NCBI GenBank assembly: GCA_002368155.1
Contig: AP018180.1
Coordinates: 1,364,001-1,428,000 of the forward strand
Source: Nostoc carneum NIES-2107
Lineage (GTDB): Bacteria > Cyanobacteriota > Cyanobacteriia > Cyanobacteriales > Nostocaceae
DNA: 64,000 bases
Reading direction: 5' to 3'
Made by a program: the position numbers and the translations under genes. The notes beneath the pieces were generated by a model that did no database searches, was not told the DNA's origin, and saw only the letters and a program-made list of their open reading frames with translations. Below are positions 38,597-48,769 of the stretch, piece by piece. How positions within the stretch are numbered: position 1 is the stretch's first letter; every line of letters starts with the position of its first letter.

Positions 38597-39664
38597 ATGT
38601 CTCAACCTAAAGGTACCGAAATCCTCACCCCTCAAGCCAAAATTACGATCGCGGGTAAACCTCTCCCACTTCAAGCGATCGCCGATTTGTCAAGCGTAAC
38701 CGTGGTGGAAGACCTAGAAGGTGCGGGGATGTTTACCCTGCAATTAAAGACTTGGGATTTGGTAAAAGGCGAACTGACATGGGTAGATAACAACTTATTT
38801 GACTGCGGCAATACTGTGGAAATTCAAATGGGTTACGCAAAGTTAGAAACGCTAATTATTGGGGATATTACGGGATTAGAACCTAGCTTTTCCCAAGATT
38901 CTGCACCTACATTGACTGTACGAGGTCACGATCTCAGCCATCGTTTAATGCGGGGAACCCAAAGGCGCAGTTTTTTGGAAATGAAAGACAGCGAAATTGC
39001 AAGTCAAATTGCTAACGAACGGGGATTAGATGCCAAAGTTGAGGATAGTAAAGAAAAATTAAATCACGTTTTGCAATCTAATAAAACGGATTGGGACTTT
39101 TTGCAAGATCGGGCGAAACGGATTGGTTATGAGGTGTTAGTTAAAAACAAAACATTATATTTTCGTCCGCCACAAAATGCCAGCAGTCAGGTGCTAAAAC
39201 TAAATCGCGCCGACGATTTGCTAGACTTCTCCGCCCGACTCAGTACGATGAATCAGGTTGGACAAGTGGAAGTTCGAGGTTGGAACCCTCAAAAGAAAGA
39301 GTTATTTATTAGCAAGGCAGGTGTTGGTAATGAAACTACTAAAATGAAAGGTTCTATTAGCGGGCCGAAGGCCGCTAACCAAGAATTTGGTAATACGAGT
39401 TATACGATCGCCAATGTCATAGTTTCTAGTCAAGCAGAAGCAAATCAAATTGCCTTAAAGCTGTTTAACGACATGGCATTGAACTATATTACTGGCGATG
39501 CCAGTTGTTTGGGTCGTACAGATTTACACCCCGGTACAACGATAGAAATAACTGGCATTGGTAAGCGCTTTAGTGGTTCTTATTATGTTAACTCTGTTAC
39601 TCATTCCTACAGAAAAACACAAGGTTATCTCACTCAATTTTCAGTAAAAAGGAATGCGAGTTGA
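38597..39664 (+). CDS. Phage late control D / gp27-like hub protein
   Basis: A 355-aa protein of the phage late control D (gpD)/VgrG N-terminal type, with VDNNLFDCGNTVEIQMGYAK, RGHDLSHRLMRGTQRRSF and DWDFLQDRAKRIGYEVLV motifs. It makes the base of the spike trimer. Start is ATG 38597 (MSQPKGTEILTP); a TTG 15 nt earlier is the only earlier in-frame option. It is separate from the gpV-type spike protein that follows, so the two together correspond to a VgrG-like hub-spike. Confidence 0.85.
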   Translation: MSQPKGTEILTPQAKITIAGKPLPLQAIADLSSVTVVEDLEGAGMFTLQLKTWDLVKGELTWVDNNLFDCGNTVEIQMGYAKLETLIIGDITGLEPSFSQDSAPTLTVRGHDLSHRLMRGTQRRSFLEMKDSEIASQIANERGLDAKVEDSKEKLNHVLQSNKTDWDFLQDRAKRIGYEVLVKNKTLYFRPPQNASSQVLKLNRADDLLDFSARLSTMNQVGQVEVRGWNPQKKELFISKAGVGNETTKMKGSISGPKAANQEFGNTSYTIANVIVSSQAEANQIALKLFNDMALNYITGDASCLGRTDLHPGTTIEITGIGKRFSGSYYVNSVTHSYRKTQGYLTQFSVKRNAS

Positions 39665-39707
39665 TGTTCTATTTTCCTGTTGCTATCACATATATAGGAA
39701 GTCATAA

Positions 39708-40397
39708 ATGACTGGTAGAATACTCGATTTAATTGGTCAATCAGAAGATAGCGATCGCTTTTATGGCGTGACGATCGGTATAGTTAGCAGTAATGAAGAT
39801 AAAGAAGGACTGGGGCGAGTTAAAATAAAATTGCCTCGGATATCCGATACGGATGAAAGCTATTGGGCGAGGGTATTGACTCCAATGGCAGGAAAGGAAA
39901 GAGGTATCTATTTTTTGCCGGAACCTCTCGATGAGGTATTAGTTGCTTTCGATCAAGGGGATATTAATTGCCCTTACATTTTAGGCAGTTTATGGAATGG
40001 TCAAGATAAACCGCCAGAAAAGAATGAGGATGGCAAAAATAACAAGCGACTGATTAAATCGCGCAGTGGTCACCAAATTATTTTAGACGATACGCAAGAT
40101 GCCGAAAAAATTATCATTCAGGATGCGACTGGTAAAAACGAGATAGTTATCGATTCTAAAAACAATGCCATGATGCTGAAAGTAGAAAAAGACTTAACAA
40201 TTGAGGCTAAAGGAAAAATTAGTCTAAAAACGAGCGGTGGCGATCTAGCAATCGAGTGCAACAACCTCAATATTCAAGCAAAACAAAATTGCGAAATTAA
40301 AGCCGAAGCTAACTGCAATCTTCAGGCAGAGTCTGGAATAGGAATTAAATGTTTGGCAGGTGTAAAAATCAATGACGGTGCTTTGGAGGTGACATAA
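39708..40397 (+). CDS. Baseplate assembly protein V / spike (gp5-like)
   Basis: A 229-aa spike protein. Residues about 20-115 contain the OB-like gpV domain (YGVTIGIVSSNEDKEGLGRV, WARVLTPMAGKERGIYFLP, PYILGSLWNGQDKP) and the C-terminal third is a beta-helix-like stretch (EAKGKISLKTSGGDLAIECN). The stop TAA overlaps the start of the PAAR gene by one base (TAATG). It carries the tip protein at the end of the tube. Confidence 0.9.
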   Translation: MTGRILDLIGQSEDSDRFYGVTIGIVSSNEDKEGLGRVKIKLPRISDTDESYWARVLTPMAGKERGIYFLPEPLDEVLVAFDQGDINCPYILGSLWNGQDKPPEKNEDGKNNKRLIKSRSGHQIILDDTQDAEKIIIQDATGKNEIVIDSKNNAMMLKVEKDLTIEAKGKISLKTSGGDLAIECNNLNIQAKQNCEIKAEANCNLQAESGIGIKCLAGVKINDGALEVT

Positions 40398-40720
40398 TGC
40401 CAGGAACTTTATTGCACGTTGGTGCAACAGTCAATTGCGCTCATCAAGGACAAGCGCAACCCACTTCTGTAAATCCAAGGGTGAAAGTAATGGGTAACGC
40501 TGTAGTGACTAAAGCTTCTACTTATGCGATCGCAGGCTGTACAAATCCCCAACCCCCTAACAATGTAGGCCCTTGCACCGAAGCCCATTGGACTAACCCC
40601 GCTACCAGAGTCAAAGTTATGGGACAACCCGTTTTATTGCAGGATAGTCAAGCAAAGTGTCTGCCCACAAATACGCCATTAATTGTTGTGGTAACTCAAG
40701 CACGCATCAAAGGAATTTAA
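40397..40720 (+). CDS. PAAR-like spike tip protein
   Basis: A 107-aa PAAR-like (DUF4280-type) protein, with short beta hairpins and conserved Cys/His: GATVNCAHQG, YAIAGCTNP, GPCTEAHW and QAKCLPTNT. Those Cys and His could coordinate a metal at the tip, as in PAAR proteins. It follows the spike gene with a one-base overlap, and the gp25 gene comes 22 nt later, as in other eCIS. Confidence 0.85.
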   Translation: MPGTLLHVGATVNCAHQGQAQPTSVNPRVKVMGNAVVTKASTYAIAGCTNPQPPNNVGPCTEAHWTNPATRVKVMGQPVLLQDSQAKCLPTNTPLIVVVTQARIKGI

Positions 40721-40742
40721 AGGAACTGTCAACTGTTGAACT

Positions 40743-41126
40743 ATGAATACCAATTTTCTTGGTGTCGGTTGGACATCCCCAGTCAAGGTAGAAAAAAATC
40801 AAATTGTTATGGCGCAGTATGAAGAGTGCGTTCGCCAATCAATTTGGATGATCTTAAGTACCGCCAGAGGAGAAAGGTTAATGCGTCCAGACTTTGGTTG
40901 TGGTATTCACGATTTGGTATTTGCTAACAATAATGCTGGCACAATTGGCACAGTGATTGATGAAGTGCGTCAAGCGTTAATTCAATGGGAACCGCGCATT
41001 GATGTGTTGGATGTAGATGCAAGTCCCGATCCTAACCAACTAAACAGATTGCTGATTCAGATTAATTATCAAGTTCGCACGACCAATAATCGCTTTAATT
41101 TGGTTTATCCATTCTATTTGAGCTAA
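40743..41126 (+). CDS. GPW/gp25-family baseplate protein
   Basis: A 127-aa gp25/gpW-like wedge protein: VRQSIWMILSTARGERLMRP, FGCGIHDLVFANN and IDVLDVDASPD are diagnostic. This protein initiates sheath polymerisation on the baseplate. It sits in the order PAAR - gp25 - baseplate J, as expected, and the next gene starts 5 nt after its stop. Confidence 0.93.
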   Translation: MNTNFLGVGWTSPVKVEKNQIVMAQYEECVRQSIWMILSTARGERLMRPDFGCGIHDLVFANNNAGTIGTVIDEVRQALIQWEPRIDVLDVDASPDPNQLNRLLIQINYQVRTTNNRFNLVYPFYLS

Positions 41127-41131
41127 TTTTT

Positions 41132-44100
41132 ATGTCGATTCAACCGCCAAAAATTGACAAACGTACCTATGAAGAGATAGTAGAAAAAACAGTAAAGTTA
41201 GTACAATATTATACTGCTCAGGAAAATAGCGAATTAGTCGATAATAAAGCCGAATTTTTGCGCGATCGCATTCTCGCTGAAGATATCACAAATACTGAAG
41301 GCAATATCATCAAAGCAGGTACGTTAATCGACGGAATTATAGCAGATGCTATCGCCAAAGTCAAGGGATTAGAAAAAATTAATGTTAAGCTCAAAGGCTG
41401 GTGGAAACCTGACAAGCCTGACGCAGGTTTGGCGCTAATTCGCATTTTTGGGCGCATGGCGGCTACAGTAAGCGATCGCCTGAATCGAGTGCCAGAAAAA
41501 AACTTTCTCGCTTTTTTAGATTTGCTCGGTACGCAAATTTTACCACCCCAGCCTGCGCGAGTTCCCTTAACTTTTTCTCTGGCATCTGGCCTACCTGAAA
41601 ATACAACAGCTTTAATTCCCGCTTACACGCAAATCTCCGCACCACCTACTGAGGGAGAAGAGGAAGAAGTTGTCTTTGAGACAGAAAGCGATGTGTTGAT
41701 AACGCCAGTGCAATTGCAAGCGGTATTTGTCCGAAATTTAGAGACAGATAAATATAGCGAATGCCTACGGCACGGCTTCGCCGAACGCACATTAACGGCA
41801 ACAGGAAGACAGGACACTGCTTTCTTAGCTTTTGAAGCAGATACCGCAATCGAACATAGTCTTTATCTTGCTTGCGAACAAGTTTTTAGTTTATCTGAAA
41901 TCAAAACCGTTAGGCTCAACATTTATTCATCTCAAGTTACCGATTTGAATAATTTGCCTATTACTTGGTCTTATTGGAACGGTATTAATTGGAAAACATT
42001 AGAATCAGAGAATAAAACCGAGAGCGATCACTTGCAAGTTACGCTCAAAAATCTGCCAGACTTTCCCCTACGAACAGTCAATGAAATATCGGCAAAATGG
42101 TTAAAAGCAACCGTTATCAATCGCTCTGATTTATCGGTTAAACGCATTACAACTAGCGTTGATATTACCGATTCTAAATTAAAACTAGACCAATGTTTTT
42201 TTAATACTGTTCCCCTAGATCTAAATAAAGATTTCTATCCTTTTGGAGAACAACCACACTTTAACGATACTTTTTATCTAGGAAGTCAAGAAATTTTTTC
42301 TAAACCCGATTTTACGGTTAAATTCAAAGTTAAAATTAGCGAAAACGTTAAGGACGATGGCGGGGTGGAAATTGCTTGGGAATTTTACAATGGCTTAAAT
42401 TGGGAAGAAATTGAAAAATCTAGGGCTAATAATTCGGATATTGCTGATAATTCGGCGCTAGAAGAGAGTAAACAAAATTTTAACGATGACACCAATGCTT
42501 TTACAAAACCGGGTAAAATTACATTAAAGATTCCCAATACAATTAAACCTGTAACTATTAATGGAATTAACAATTATTGGCTGAGAGCTAGAATTGTTAA
42601 AGGTAATTATGGAACGGAAGCGACTTACAGGCAGCGAGAGAAGAATGGTCAACCTTTATATGTCAATGAAGTCCCTATTTATGAATTAGTTGCTGCGACT
42701 TTTGCACCTCCATGTATACAGTCTATTTCCTTAGAATATAGCTCTCCAGATGTGCCTTTATCTAATTGTTTAAGTTATAAAAATTTTATTTATCAAGTAT
42801 ATTCAACTAATTTTCAGCCCTTTGTAAAAACCACAAATGAAGATACCAAACCCACGCTGTATATGGGTTTTGATCGCCCATTTCCCAATCGAGCGATCGC
42901 GCTTTATTTCCAAGTCGAACCTCCAACTGCACAAGAATTAGCGACAGCAACTATCAATGTTGAGAAACCCATCTTAGTTTGGGAATATTTCAACGGCAAA
43001 ATTTGGATAAAATTGAGCGTTATTGATGAAACGGCTGCTTTGAGCGAGCGCGGATTAATTAAATTTATTGGGCCATCTGACTTTACCGCAACTCAGGAGT
43101 TTAATCAAACCCTCTATTGGTTGCGCGTTCGTTGGGAAAAAGGCCACTTTCAAGTCAAGCCGCGCTTGCGTCGCATCTTGACAAATACGATTTGGGCAAG
43201 CCAAGCTACAACGCTGCAAAATGAAATTTTAGGTTTCAGCAATGGTAACCCCAATCAAACATTTCGCACAGTAAAATCGCCAATTTTACCCGATCAGCAA
43301 TTGGAGATCCAAGAACAAAAAATTCCCTCTCTAGAAGAACAAATTGCCATTGAAAAATTAGAAGGAAAAGATGCAATTACCATTATTAGAGATGAGAAGG
43401 GAGATGTAGAAACTGTGTGGGTGCGATGGCATGAAGTCTCGGATTTTTATCAGTCAGGAATGCGCGATCGCCACTACACTATCAACCGTTTAACTGGAGA
43501 AATTAAGTTTGGCGACGGACAGCAAGGAATGATACCGCCCCAAGGTCGCAACAACATTCGCATGACGCGGTATAAAACCGATGGCGGCGTGAAGGGTAAC
43601 AAGCCTGCTCAAACCATTACCCAGTTAAAAACATCCATTCCTTTTATCAATAGCGTTACTAATTTGGAACCCGCTGGCAGTGGTGCCGATCGAGAACCAA
43701 TTGAACGGGTTAAAGAACGGGGGCCAAAATTTATTCGCCATCGCAATCGTGCTGTGACTGCCCAAGACTTTGAGGACTTGGCTTACGAAGCATCACCTGA
43801 TGTAGCTAGGGCAAAAGCGATCGCGCCTGTTTTTAATCCTCTCGCCGATGATAGTTGGTTGGAGACTAACAGAGATCTCACAAAAAATCCTTCCGAAATC
43901 CATCTAAAACCTGACATCAATCCAGGTCAAGTCACACTGTTGATTGTACCCAAAAGTTCAGCGCGGCAACCCGTACCTAGTTTGGCGCTAATTGAGCGCG
44001 TGGAAACTTATATCCGGGCGCGTTGTCACCCCACCATTAACCTCATAGTGACTGCACCAGATTGGCAGCAGGTTTCAGTCACGGCTGTGGTGGTGCCTGT

Positions 44101-44359
44101 ATCTCCAGACGTGGCGGATGCGGCCACAGAGGCGGTAATCAAGCGCTTGGAAGAATTCCTACATCCCTTGACTGGGGGGAAACAGGGACAGGGCTGGGCT
44201 TTCGGTCGCCAGCCACAAATGTCAGATTTATATGCGGTTATCGAAGGGGTTCCAGGGGTAGACCACATTCACGAGCTTTCGGAACTCAAGGTAAAGCCAT
44301 TATCCCCCAAGCAGTTAGTTTATTCCGGTAGCCACACTATTACTTTGCTAGAGGAGTGA
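41132..44359 (+). CDS. Large baseplate assembly protein (Pvc11/gp6-like)
   Basis: A 1075-aa baseplate wedge protein of the TIGR02243 type. It has an N-terminal lead-in with [20 protein letters not shown] (residues about 110-130), a long beta-rich middle, and the C-terminal baseplate J core ([39 protein letters not shown]). A 33-bp dispersed repeat at about 41756-41788 encodes [11 protein letters not shown] inside it. Stop TGA overlaps the next gene's possible GTG start. Confidence 0.9.
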   Translation: MSIQPPKIDKRTYEEIVEKTVKLVQYYTAQENSELVDNKAEFLRDRILAEDITNTEGNIIKAGTLIDGIIADAIAKVKGLEKINVKLKGWWKPDKPDAGLALIRIFGRMAATVSDRLNRVPEKNFLAFLDLLGTQILPPQPARVPLTFSLASGLPENTTALIPAYTQISAPPTEGEEEEVVFETESDVLITPVQLQAVFVRNLETDKYSECLRHGFAERTLTATGRQDTAFLAFEADTAIEHSLYLACEQVFSLSEIKTVRLNIYSSQVTDLNNLPITWSYWNGINWKTLESENKTESDHLQVTLKNLPDFPLRTVNEISAKWLKATVINRSDLSVKRITTSVDITDSKLKLDQCFFNTVPLDLNKDFYPFGEQPHFNDTFYLGSQEIFSKPDFTVKFKVKISENVKDDGGVEIAWEFYNGLNWEEIEKSRANNSDIADNSALEESKQNFNDDTNAFTKPGKITLKIPNTIKPVTINGINNYWLRARIVKGNYGTEATYRQREKNGQPLYVNEVPIYELVAATFAPPCIQSISLEYSSPDVPLSNCLSYKNFIYQVYSTNFQPFVKTTNEDTKPTLYMGFDRPFPNRAIALYFQVEPPTAQELATATINVEKPILVWEYFNGKIWIKLSVIDETAALSERGLIKFIGPSDFTATQEFNQTLYWLRVRWEKGHFQVKPRLRRILTNTIWASQATTLQNEILGFSNGNPNQTFRTVKSPILPDQQLEIQEQKIPSLEEQIAIEKLEGKDAITIIRDEKGDVETVWVRWHEVSDFYQSGMRDRHYTINRLTGEIKFGDGQQGMIPPQGRNNIRMTRYKTDGGVKGNKPAQTITQLKTSIPFINSVTNLEPAGSGADREPIERVKERGPKFIRHRNRAVTAQDFEDLAYEASPDVARAKAIAPVFNPLADDSWLETNRDLTKNPSEIHLKPDINPGQVTLLIVPKSSARQPVPSLALIERVETYIRARCHPTINLIVTAPDWQQVSVTAVVVPVSPDVADAATEAVIKRLEEFLHPLTGGKQGQGWAFGRQPQMSDLYAVIEGVPGVDHIHELSELKVKPLSPKQLVYSGSHTITLLEE
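41756..41788. repeat. Dispersed palindromic repeat inside baseplate gene
   Basis: GCGAATGCCTACGGCACGGC followed by TTCGCCGAACGC is a GC-rich palindromic element of a type common between genes in Nostocales. Here it is in frame and encodes [11 protein letters not shown] in a loop of the baseplate protein, so it is tolerated. Confidence 0.6.
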
Positions 44360-44367
44360 GTTTAAAC

Positions 44368-45351
44368 ATGTCATTACCCTTACCCAATCTAGATGACCGT
44401 ACCTATGCTGATTTGGTGGAAGAGGCGCGTGCTTTAATTCCGATTGAATATCCGGAATGGACTGACCATAATCCCAGCGATACGGGAATTATTTTAATTG
44501 AATTGCTGGCTTGGTTGACCGAGATGGTGTTATATCGAGTCAATCAAGTGCCGGATAAAAATTTTGCTACTTTCTTAAGTCTGCTGAAAGGTGAAAATTG
44601 GCAGTTCCCAGATAATTTATCTTCAGATCAACAGAATATATTTCTTAAACAAGCAATTCAGGAAACGGTTTTAGACCTGCGGAAGCGTTACCGAGCCGTT
44701 ACTGTTGAGGATTTTGAGCAGCTAGTATTTAAAGATTTTGAAGATTGGAAAGAAACACAAGACGCTAAAAAACTGGGTGACTTGGGTGTGGTCAAGCGAT
44801 CGCGTTGCATCCCCAATCGGAATCTCACGCTAACAGACTCCACTAGCAGAAAAAATGAGGCTCCTGGACATATTAGCTTAGTTGTGCTTCCAGAAAGCTC
44901 AACGCCAAAACCTCAACCAACTGAAGCTCTAAAACAAGCCTTGTGCGAATATCTGGATAAAAGGCGACTTCTGACAACCCGCCTTCACATCGTTGAACCA
45001 GAATATGTGTCGCTGAAAATCTTCGCGCAATTATACCTAGAAGATGGTGCTGATTCCCAGAATGTCAGAAAAAGCGCGACGCAGGAGGTGCTAGCGTTCT
45101 TTCACCCCCTGTATTCGGAACGTTACTGGGATGGTAAGGGTTGGCCTTTTGGTCGAAATATTTACCGTTCGGAACTATACCAATTGCTGGCTCAAATTCC
45201 TGGGGTGGATTATGTCGAGAACGTCATACTCAACGGTGATGAAAATCTGACTGATATTCCTCTCGAAGATTCTCAACTGGTGGCTGTGGAAGTAGACAAA
45301 ACAAGTTTCACAATTATGGAGCGCAGGGGCAATGAATGGCAATCAGTCTAG
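44368..45351 (+). CDS. Baseplate J-like protein 2 (Pvc12-like)
   Basis: A 327-aa baseplate J-family protein: [55 protein letters not shown] and [17 protein letters not shown]. The ATG at 44368 is chosen, with GAGGAG 11 nt upstream; a GTG four codons earlier overlaps the previous stop. Its length is about a third of the preceding baseplate gene, which suggests the two are the paired wedge components. It overlaps the next gene by 20 nt. Confidence 0.85.
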   Translation: MSLPLPNLDDRTYADLVEEARALIPIEYPEWTDHNPSDTGIILIELLAWLTEMVLYRVNQVPDKNFATFLSLLKGENWQFPDNLSSDQQNIFLKQAIQETVLDLRKRYRAVTVEDFEQLVFKDFEDWKETQDAKKLGDLGVVKRSRCIPNRNLTLTDSTSRKNEAPGHISLVVLPESSTPKPQPTEALKQALCEYLDKRRLLTTRLHIVEPEYVSLKIFAQLYLEDGADSQNVRKSATQEVLAFFHPLYSERYWDGKGWPFGRNIYRSELYQLLAQIPGVDYVENVILNGDENLTDIPLEDSQLVAVEVDKTSFTIMERRGNEWQSV

Positions 45352-46348
45352 CCAGGCCAGTAGCTATTTGCAATATCTTCCCAGTATCTTGCAAGCCGAT
45401 CCGTTTCTGGGGGATTTATTGCTGGCTTTTGAGCGCATTTTGAGCAGTTCTGACCCTCTTAATCAGCCATCTCCTGCACTAGAAGAATACATTGAACGCA
45501 TTTCTACTTACTTCATTCCAGGTTCAGAAAAATCCGATAATACTAAAACTCCGGCTGAATTTTTGCCTTGGCTGGCGGGTTGGGTAGCTTTGAGCTTGCG
45601 GGATGACTGGGCGGAGGAAACCAAGCGTCAGTTTATCAGAGAAATTGTGCCATTGTATCGTCTGCGTGGCACTAAAACGGGTCTGGAGAACATCCTGAAG
45701 CTTTATTTGAGAAGCTACGGTTTTCCTGAGAAGGTAGAGATTTTTGAGTTCGACAATCTGCCCCATTACTTTCAGGTTCAACTGACCCTACCTAATCAAA
45801 ATCTGGATCTGTATTGGCGTACAGCCAAAATTGCCTTGGCAATTATTGACCAAGAGAAGCCAGTTCACACGTTTTATGCCTTAAAAATCCTGGTGCCAAC
45901 AATGCGGCTCACGGGTAATTCTTATCCGATCGCGCTCCAGCAACCTGGTACGATCGCTGTTACTGTGAATGTAGATAATCCGGGTAACAATCTGATACTC
46001 AGTATCAAGGGATTGAGACAGGCAGAACCCTACGCAAAGCAAGCAGGTAAAAATTCCCCACTGACGGTGAGTTACACGGTAACACCAGAGCAATTCAAGC
46101 TGGGTGAAAAGTGGCATTTAGCGATCGCTAACTTGAGTTCAAATCAGGTTACAGGAAAATTAACCGTTACTCTCACCTATGCCGCTAATTCTTCACTGCA
46201 ACCGTATAAGGATGAGAAATTTACTCTAGAGTCAGGGTTAAAGATTATAGATCGTCTGATTCGCGACTCCGATGGGAAATTCAAACCATCTAACGATGGA
46301 AATACGGTGTTAGGAACAGTAACTAGAAAACCTGAGCCAACACCATGA
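45332..46348 (+). CDS. Tail protein I-like baseplate wedge protein
   Basis: A 338-aa protein of the phage tail protein domain TIGR02242 kind: [40 protein letters not shown] and [18 protein letters not shown]. The C-terminal 130 residues are a beta-rich region ([17 protein letters not shown]). The 20-nt overlap with the previous gene suggests coupled translation. In other eCIS it fixes the fibre to the baseplate. Confidence 0.85.
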   Translation: MNGNQSSQASSYLQYLPSILQADPFLGDLLLAFERILSSSDPLNQPSPALEEYIERISTYFIPGSEKSDNTKTPAEFLPWLAGWVALSLRDDWAEETKRQFIREIVPLYRLRGTKTGLENILKLYLRSYGFPEKVEIFEFDNLPHYFQVQLTLPNQNLDLYWRTAKIALAIIDQEKPVHTFYALKILVPTMRLTGNSYPIALQQPGTIAVTVNVDNPGNNLILSIKGLRQAEPYAKQAGKNSPLTVSYTVTPEQFKLGEKWHLAIANLSSNQVTGKLTVTLTYAANSSLQPYKDEKFTLESGLKIIDRLIRDSDGKFKPSNDGNTVLGTVTRKPEPTP

Positions 46349-46388
46349 TCATCAAACTAGCAACTTTTTATCACCGAGAGAATTGACA

Positions 46389-48404
46389 ATGGCACAGAAA
46401 GATTGTGACAAGCGACCCCGTTATTTTGCAGGTCAATATCTGCTAGAAGACGACTTTGAACTAGAACAAAATTATCATATCGATCGCCAACGTCGCCACA
46501 ACCGTTTGCTTCATGTTTCTGGCATCGCTGATGGACTGATCGTCACCCCTGGAAATGATTTGACTGTCAAAATATCTGCTGGTACTGCTATAGACAAGAA
46601 CGGACGGCAGATTGTCTGGTCTGCTGATATGGAAAATGAGCCTGTGAAATTGCAGGATGATAACAATAACAATGCGATCGCTAACGGCAAATACATCTTG
46701 TTAATAGAGTACTTTGAAAAAGAACTCAGCAATTCATTACAGGAGGGAACCACAGACGGATACACGCGGTGGTATGAGTTGCCCAACTTTAAGTTAGTGC
46801 CTGATGGACAACCACTGCCTGAAGACTTCATAGCCTTGGCAAAACTATCAATTGATGGCAAGACAGTCACAATTGATGATTCTGACAAAAATATCCGTCA
46901 GTATTCTGGTTTGCGCTTGCCTAGTACCAACCAAACTAACGCGCCAACGCTACGTTCTGGGGGCGATCAAGCTAGTAATTTGGCTGTTCTCAGTGGTGGT
47001 TTAAGCGTTACTGGCAATGTTGGTATTGGCACGACAAGTCCGACAGAAAAGCTAGAAATTAGTGGTGGTAATTTGAAGGTTAGTGAGAATATATTTGCTA
47101 CTAATGCAAACTTAAGTGGTAATCTCGCTGTGACTGGTAATGTTGGTATTGGTATTACAAGTCCAGAGATCAACTTACATATTAATGGCCCATCTGCAAC
47201 AACGGATCTGAATAATCCAAAGCCGTGGCCAATTGAGACACAAGAATTGCTGCGGCTGGTACGACCACCATCAAGTGTCGTTGTAAGGGGTCAGAACAAG
47301 AGTGCGAATTCCGTAGGATTGTTTGTTGGTACTTTTGAGGAAAAATCGCTAGGTGGAACTAGATTTGATATTACTCTGTCTGATTACACTAGTGCCGGCT
47401 ATGGTCTAATTCCTAATATTAAGGTGATGACCTTGCAGAGTAATGGTAATGTTGGTATCGGTACAATAAGTCCGACAGAAAAACTGGAAATTAGTGGCGG
47501 TAATTTGAAGGTTAGTGGGAATATCTCTGCTACTGATGCCACATTAACTAGCAAAGTCGGTATCGGTACAGCAAGTCCAACAGAAAAACTAGAAATTAGT
47601 GGCGGTAATTTGAAGGTTAGTGGGGATATCTCTGCTACTAATACAAACTTGAGTGGTAATCTCTGTGTGACTGGTAATATTGGTATCGGTACGATAAGTC
47701 CAGCAGCCAAGCTACAAGTACGAGATACGATTGCTAGTCGCAATAATTATGATTTCTCAAGAACAGCCCTATTGCTGAATTCCCAAACTCATAATGGTGG
47801 TAATAGTCCAGCAGAAGCGGAATCCGTTTTAGCCCTGGCAAGAGAAGGAGTTTCAGGTCAAACTTTTGGAAATATGGTTGATTTCCGACTAAGTAACCAC
47901 CAAAATGCAGGCACCCAGCTAGATTTATATCTCACCAAGCTGGGGACTTTTTTACCACAACAGGTGATGAGTTTGAGGGCTAATGGCACTGTTGGTATTG
48001 GCACTACAAATCCGGCAGAAAAACTAGAAATTAGTGGTGGTAATTTAAAGGTTAGCGGCATTATCTCCTCCCAACAAGGATTCAAGTTTCCCGATGGAAC
48101 TGTTCAATTAACAGCAGGTATCAAAGTAATGGGCGGCACTTTTGAGTTCAATTTAATATATGCACAGACAACACAATCGCAGAAAATAACTCTTTCCGGA
48201 TTCACAAAAGCTCCAATAGTTTTTGTTTCATTCTCTTACTTTCAAGCCGCCAACAATAGGCAAACTGTTAATTTCACTACTCTCAAAACCTACGTAGATA
48301 ATATAAATCAAAATGAGTTTACTATAAATCTTTATTTTTGGGGTGAAAATGCACAACAACAATTAGGTGCGTGTGGAGTAACTTGGATTGCCTTTGGAGT
48401 CTAA
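46389..48404 (+). CDS. Tail fibre with H-type-lectin-like tip
   Basis: A 671-aa receptor-binding fibre. The N-terminus (about 1-170; RYFAGQYLLEDDFELEQNYH, HNRLLHVSGIADGLIV) anchors it to the baseplate. The shaft holds about five units of GNVGIGTTSPTEKLEISGGN, interspersed with longer inserts. The C-terminal about 85 residues (ITLSGFTKAPIVFVSFSYFQ, VTWIAFGV) resemble an H-type lectin fold, suggesting a sugar-binding receptor tip. The shaft's near-identical DNA repeats allow recombination. Start is ATG 46389, two codons after a TTG. Its target is unknown. Confidence 0.85.
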   Translation: MAQKDCDKRPRYFAGQYLLEDDFELEQNYHIDRQRRHNRLLHVSGIADGLIVTPGNDLTVKISAGTAIDKNGRQIVWSADMENEPVKLQDDNNNNAIANGKYILLIEYFEKELSNSLQEGTTDGYTRWYELPNFKLVPDGQPLPEDFIALAKLSIDGKTVTIDDSDKNIRQYSGLRLPSTNQTNAPTLRSGGDQASNLAVLSGGLSVTGNVGIGTTSPTEKLEISGGNLKVSENIFATNANLSGNLAVTGNVGIGITSPEINLHINGPSATTDLNNPKPWPIETQELLRLVRPPSSVVVRGQNKSANSVGLFVGTFEEKSLGGTRFDITLSDYTSAGYGLIPNIKVMTLQSNGNVGIGTISPTEKLEISGGNLKVSGNISATDATLTSKVGIGTASPTEKLEISGGNLKVSGDISATNTNLSGNLCVTGNIGIGTISPAAKLQVRDTIASRNNYDFSRTALLLNSQTHNGGNSPAEAESVLALAREGVSGQTFGNMVDFRLSNHQNAGTQLDLYLTKLGTFLPQQVMSLRANGTVGIGTTNPAEKLEISGGNLKVSGIISSQQGFKFPDGTVQLTAGIKVMGGTFEFNLIYAQTTQSQKITLSGFTKAPIVFVSFSYFQAANNRQTVNFTTLKTYVDNINQNEFTINLYFWGENAQQQLGACGVTWIAFGV

Positions 48405-48473
48405 ATCCAAATAATCAGAAGTTTCAAATTCAAATTTTTAGTAGACTTAACAACTTGTGGAATATAATACTCC

Positions 48474-48719
48474 ATGAAACAACAACTCGAACAACGCCTC
48501 CAATCCCTCAAATCTGAATTTGAAGCAGGTCAAAAAATGCTGGCAGATTTAGAAGCCAAACAAGTCAGTCTGCGAGAAACTTTACTCCGCATCAGTGGTG
48601 CAATTCAGGTACTCGAAGAGGTATTAAATGAAGCCTCAGAAACTAACGGTAATAATAGCCAACCACCCGAAAATATCAGCGCGGAAGTTGTCACCACAGC
48701 AGGAGATACAAGCTTATAA
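48474..48719 (+). CDS. Small coiled-coil protein
   Basis: An 81-aa protein: residues 1-52 are a heptad-like coiled coil (MKQQLEQRLQSLKSEFEAGQ) and the rest is polar and disordered. I do not recognise the family. It follows the fibre gene in the same direction and ends about 50 nt before the IS630 insertion, so it may be part of the eCIS operon (a chaperone or adaptor). No Shine-Dalgarno of note. Confidence 0.5.
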   Translation: MKQQLEQRLQSLKSEFEAGQKMLADLEAKQVSLRETLLRISGAIQVLEEVLNEASETNGNNSQPPENISAEVVTTAGDTSL

Positions 48720-48769
48720 CTGTTGTTACGCTCATTGTTATTATCATCAAAAATATTTGGAATTAACTA

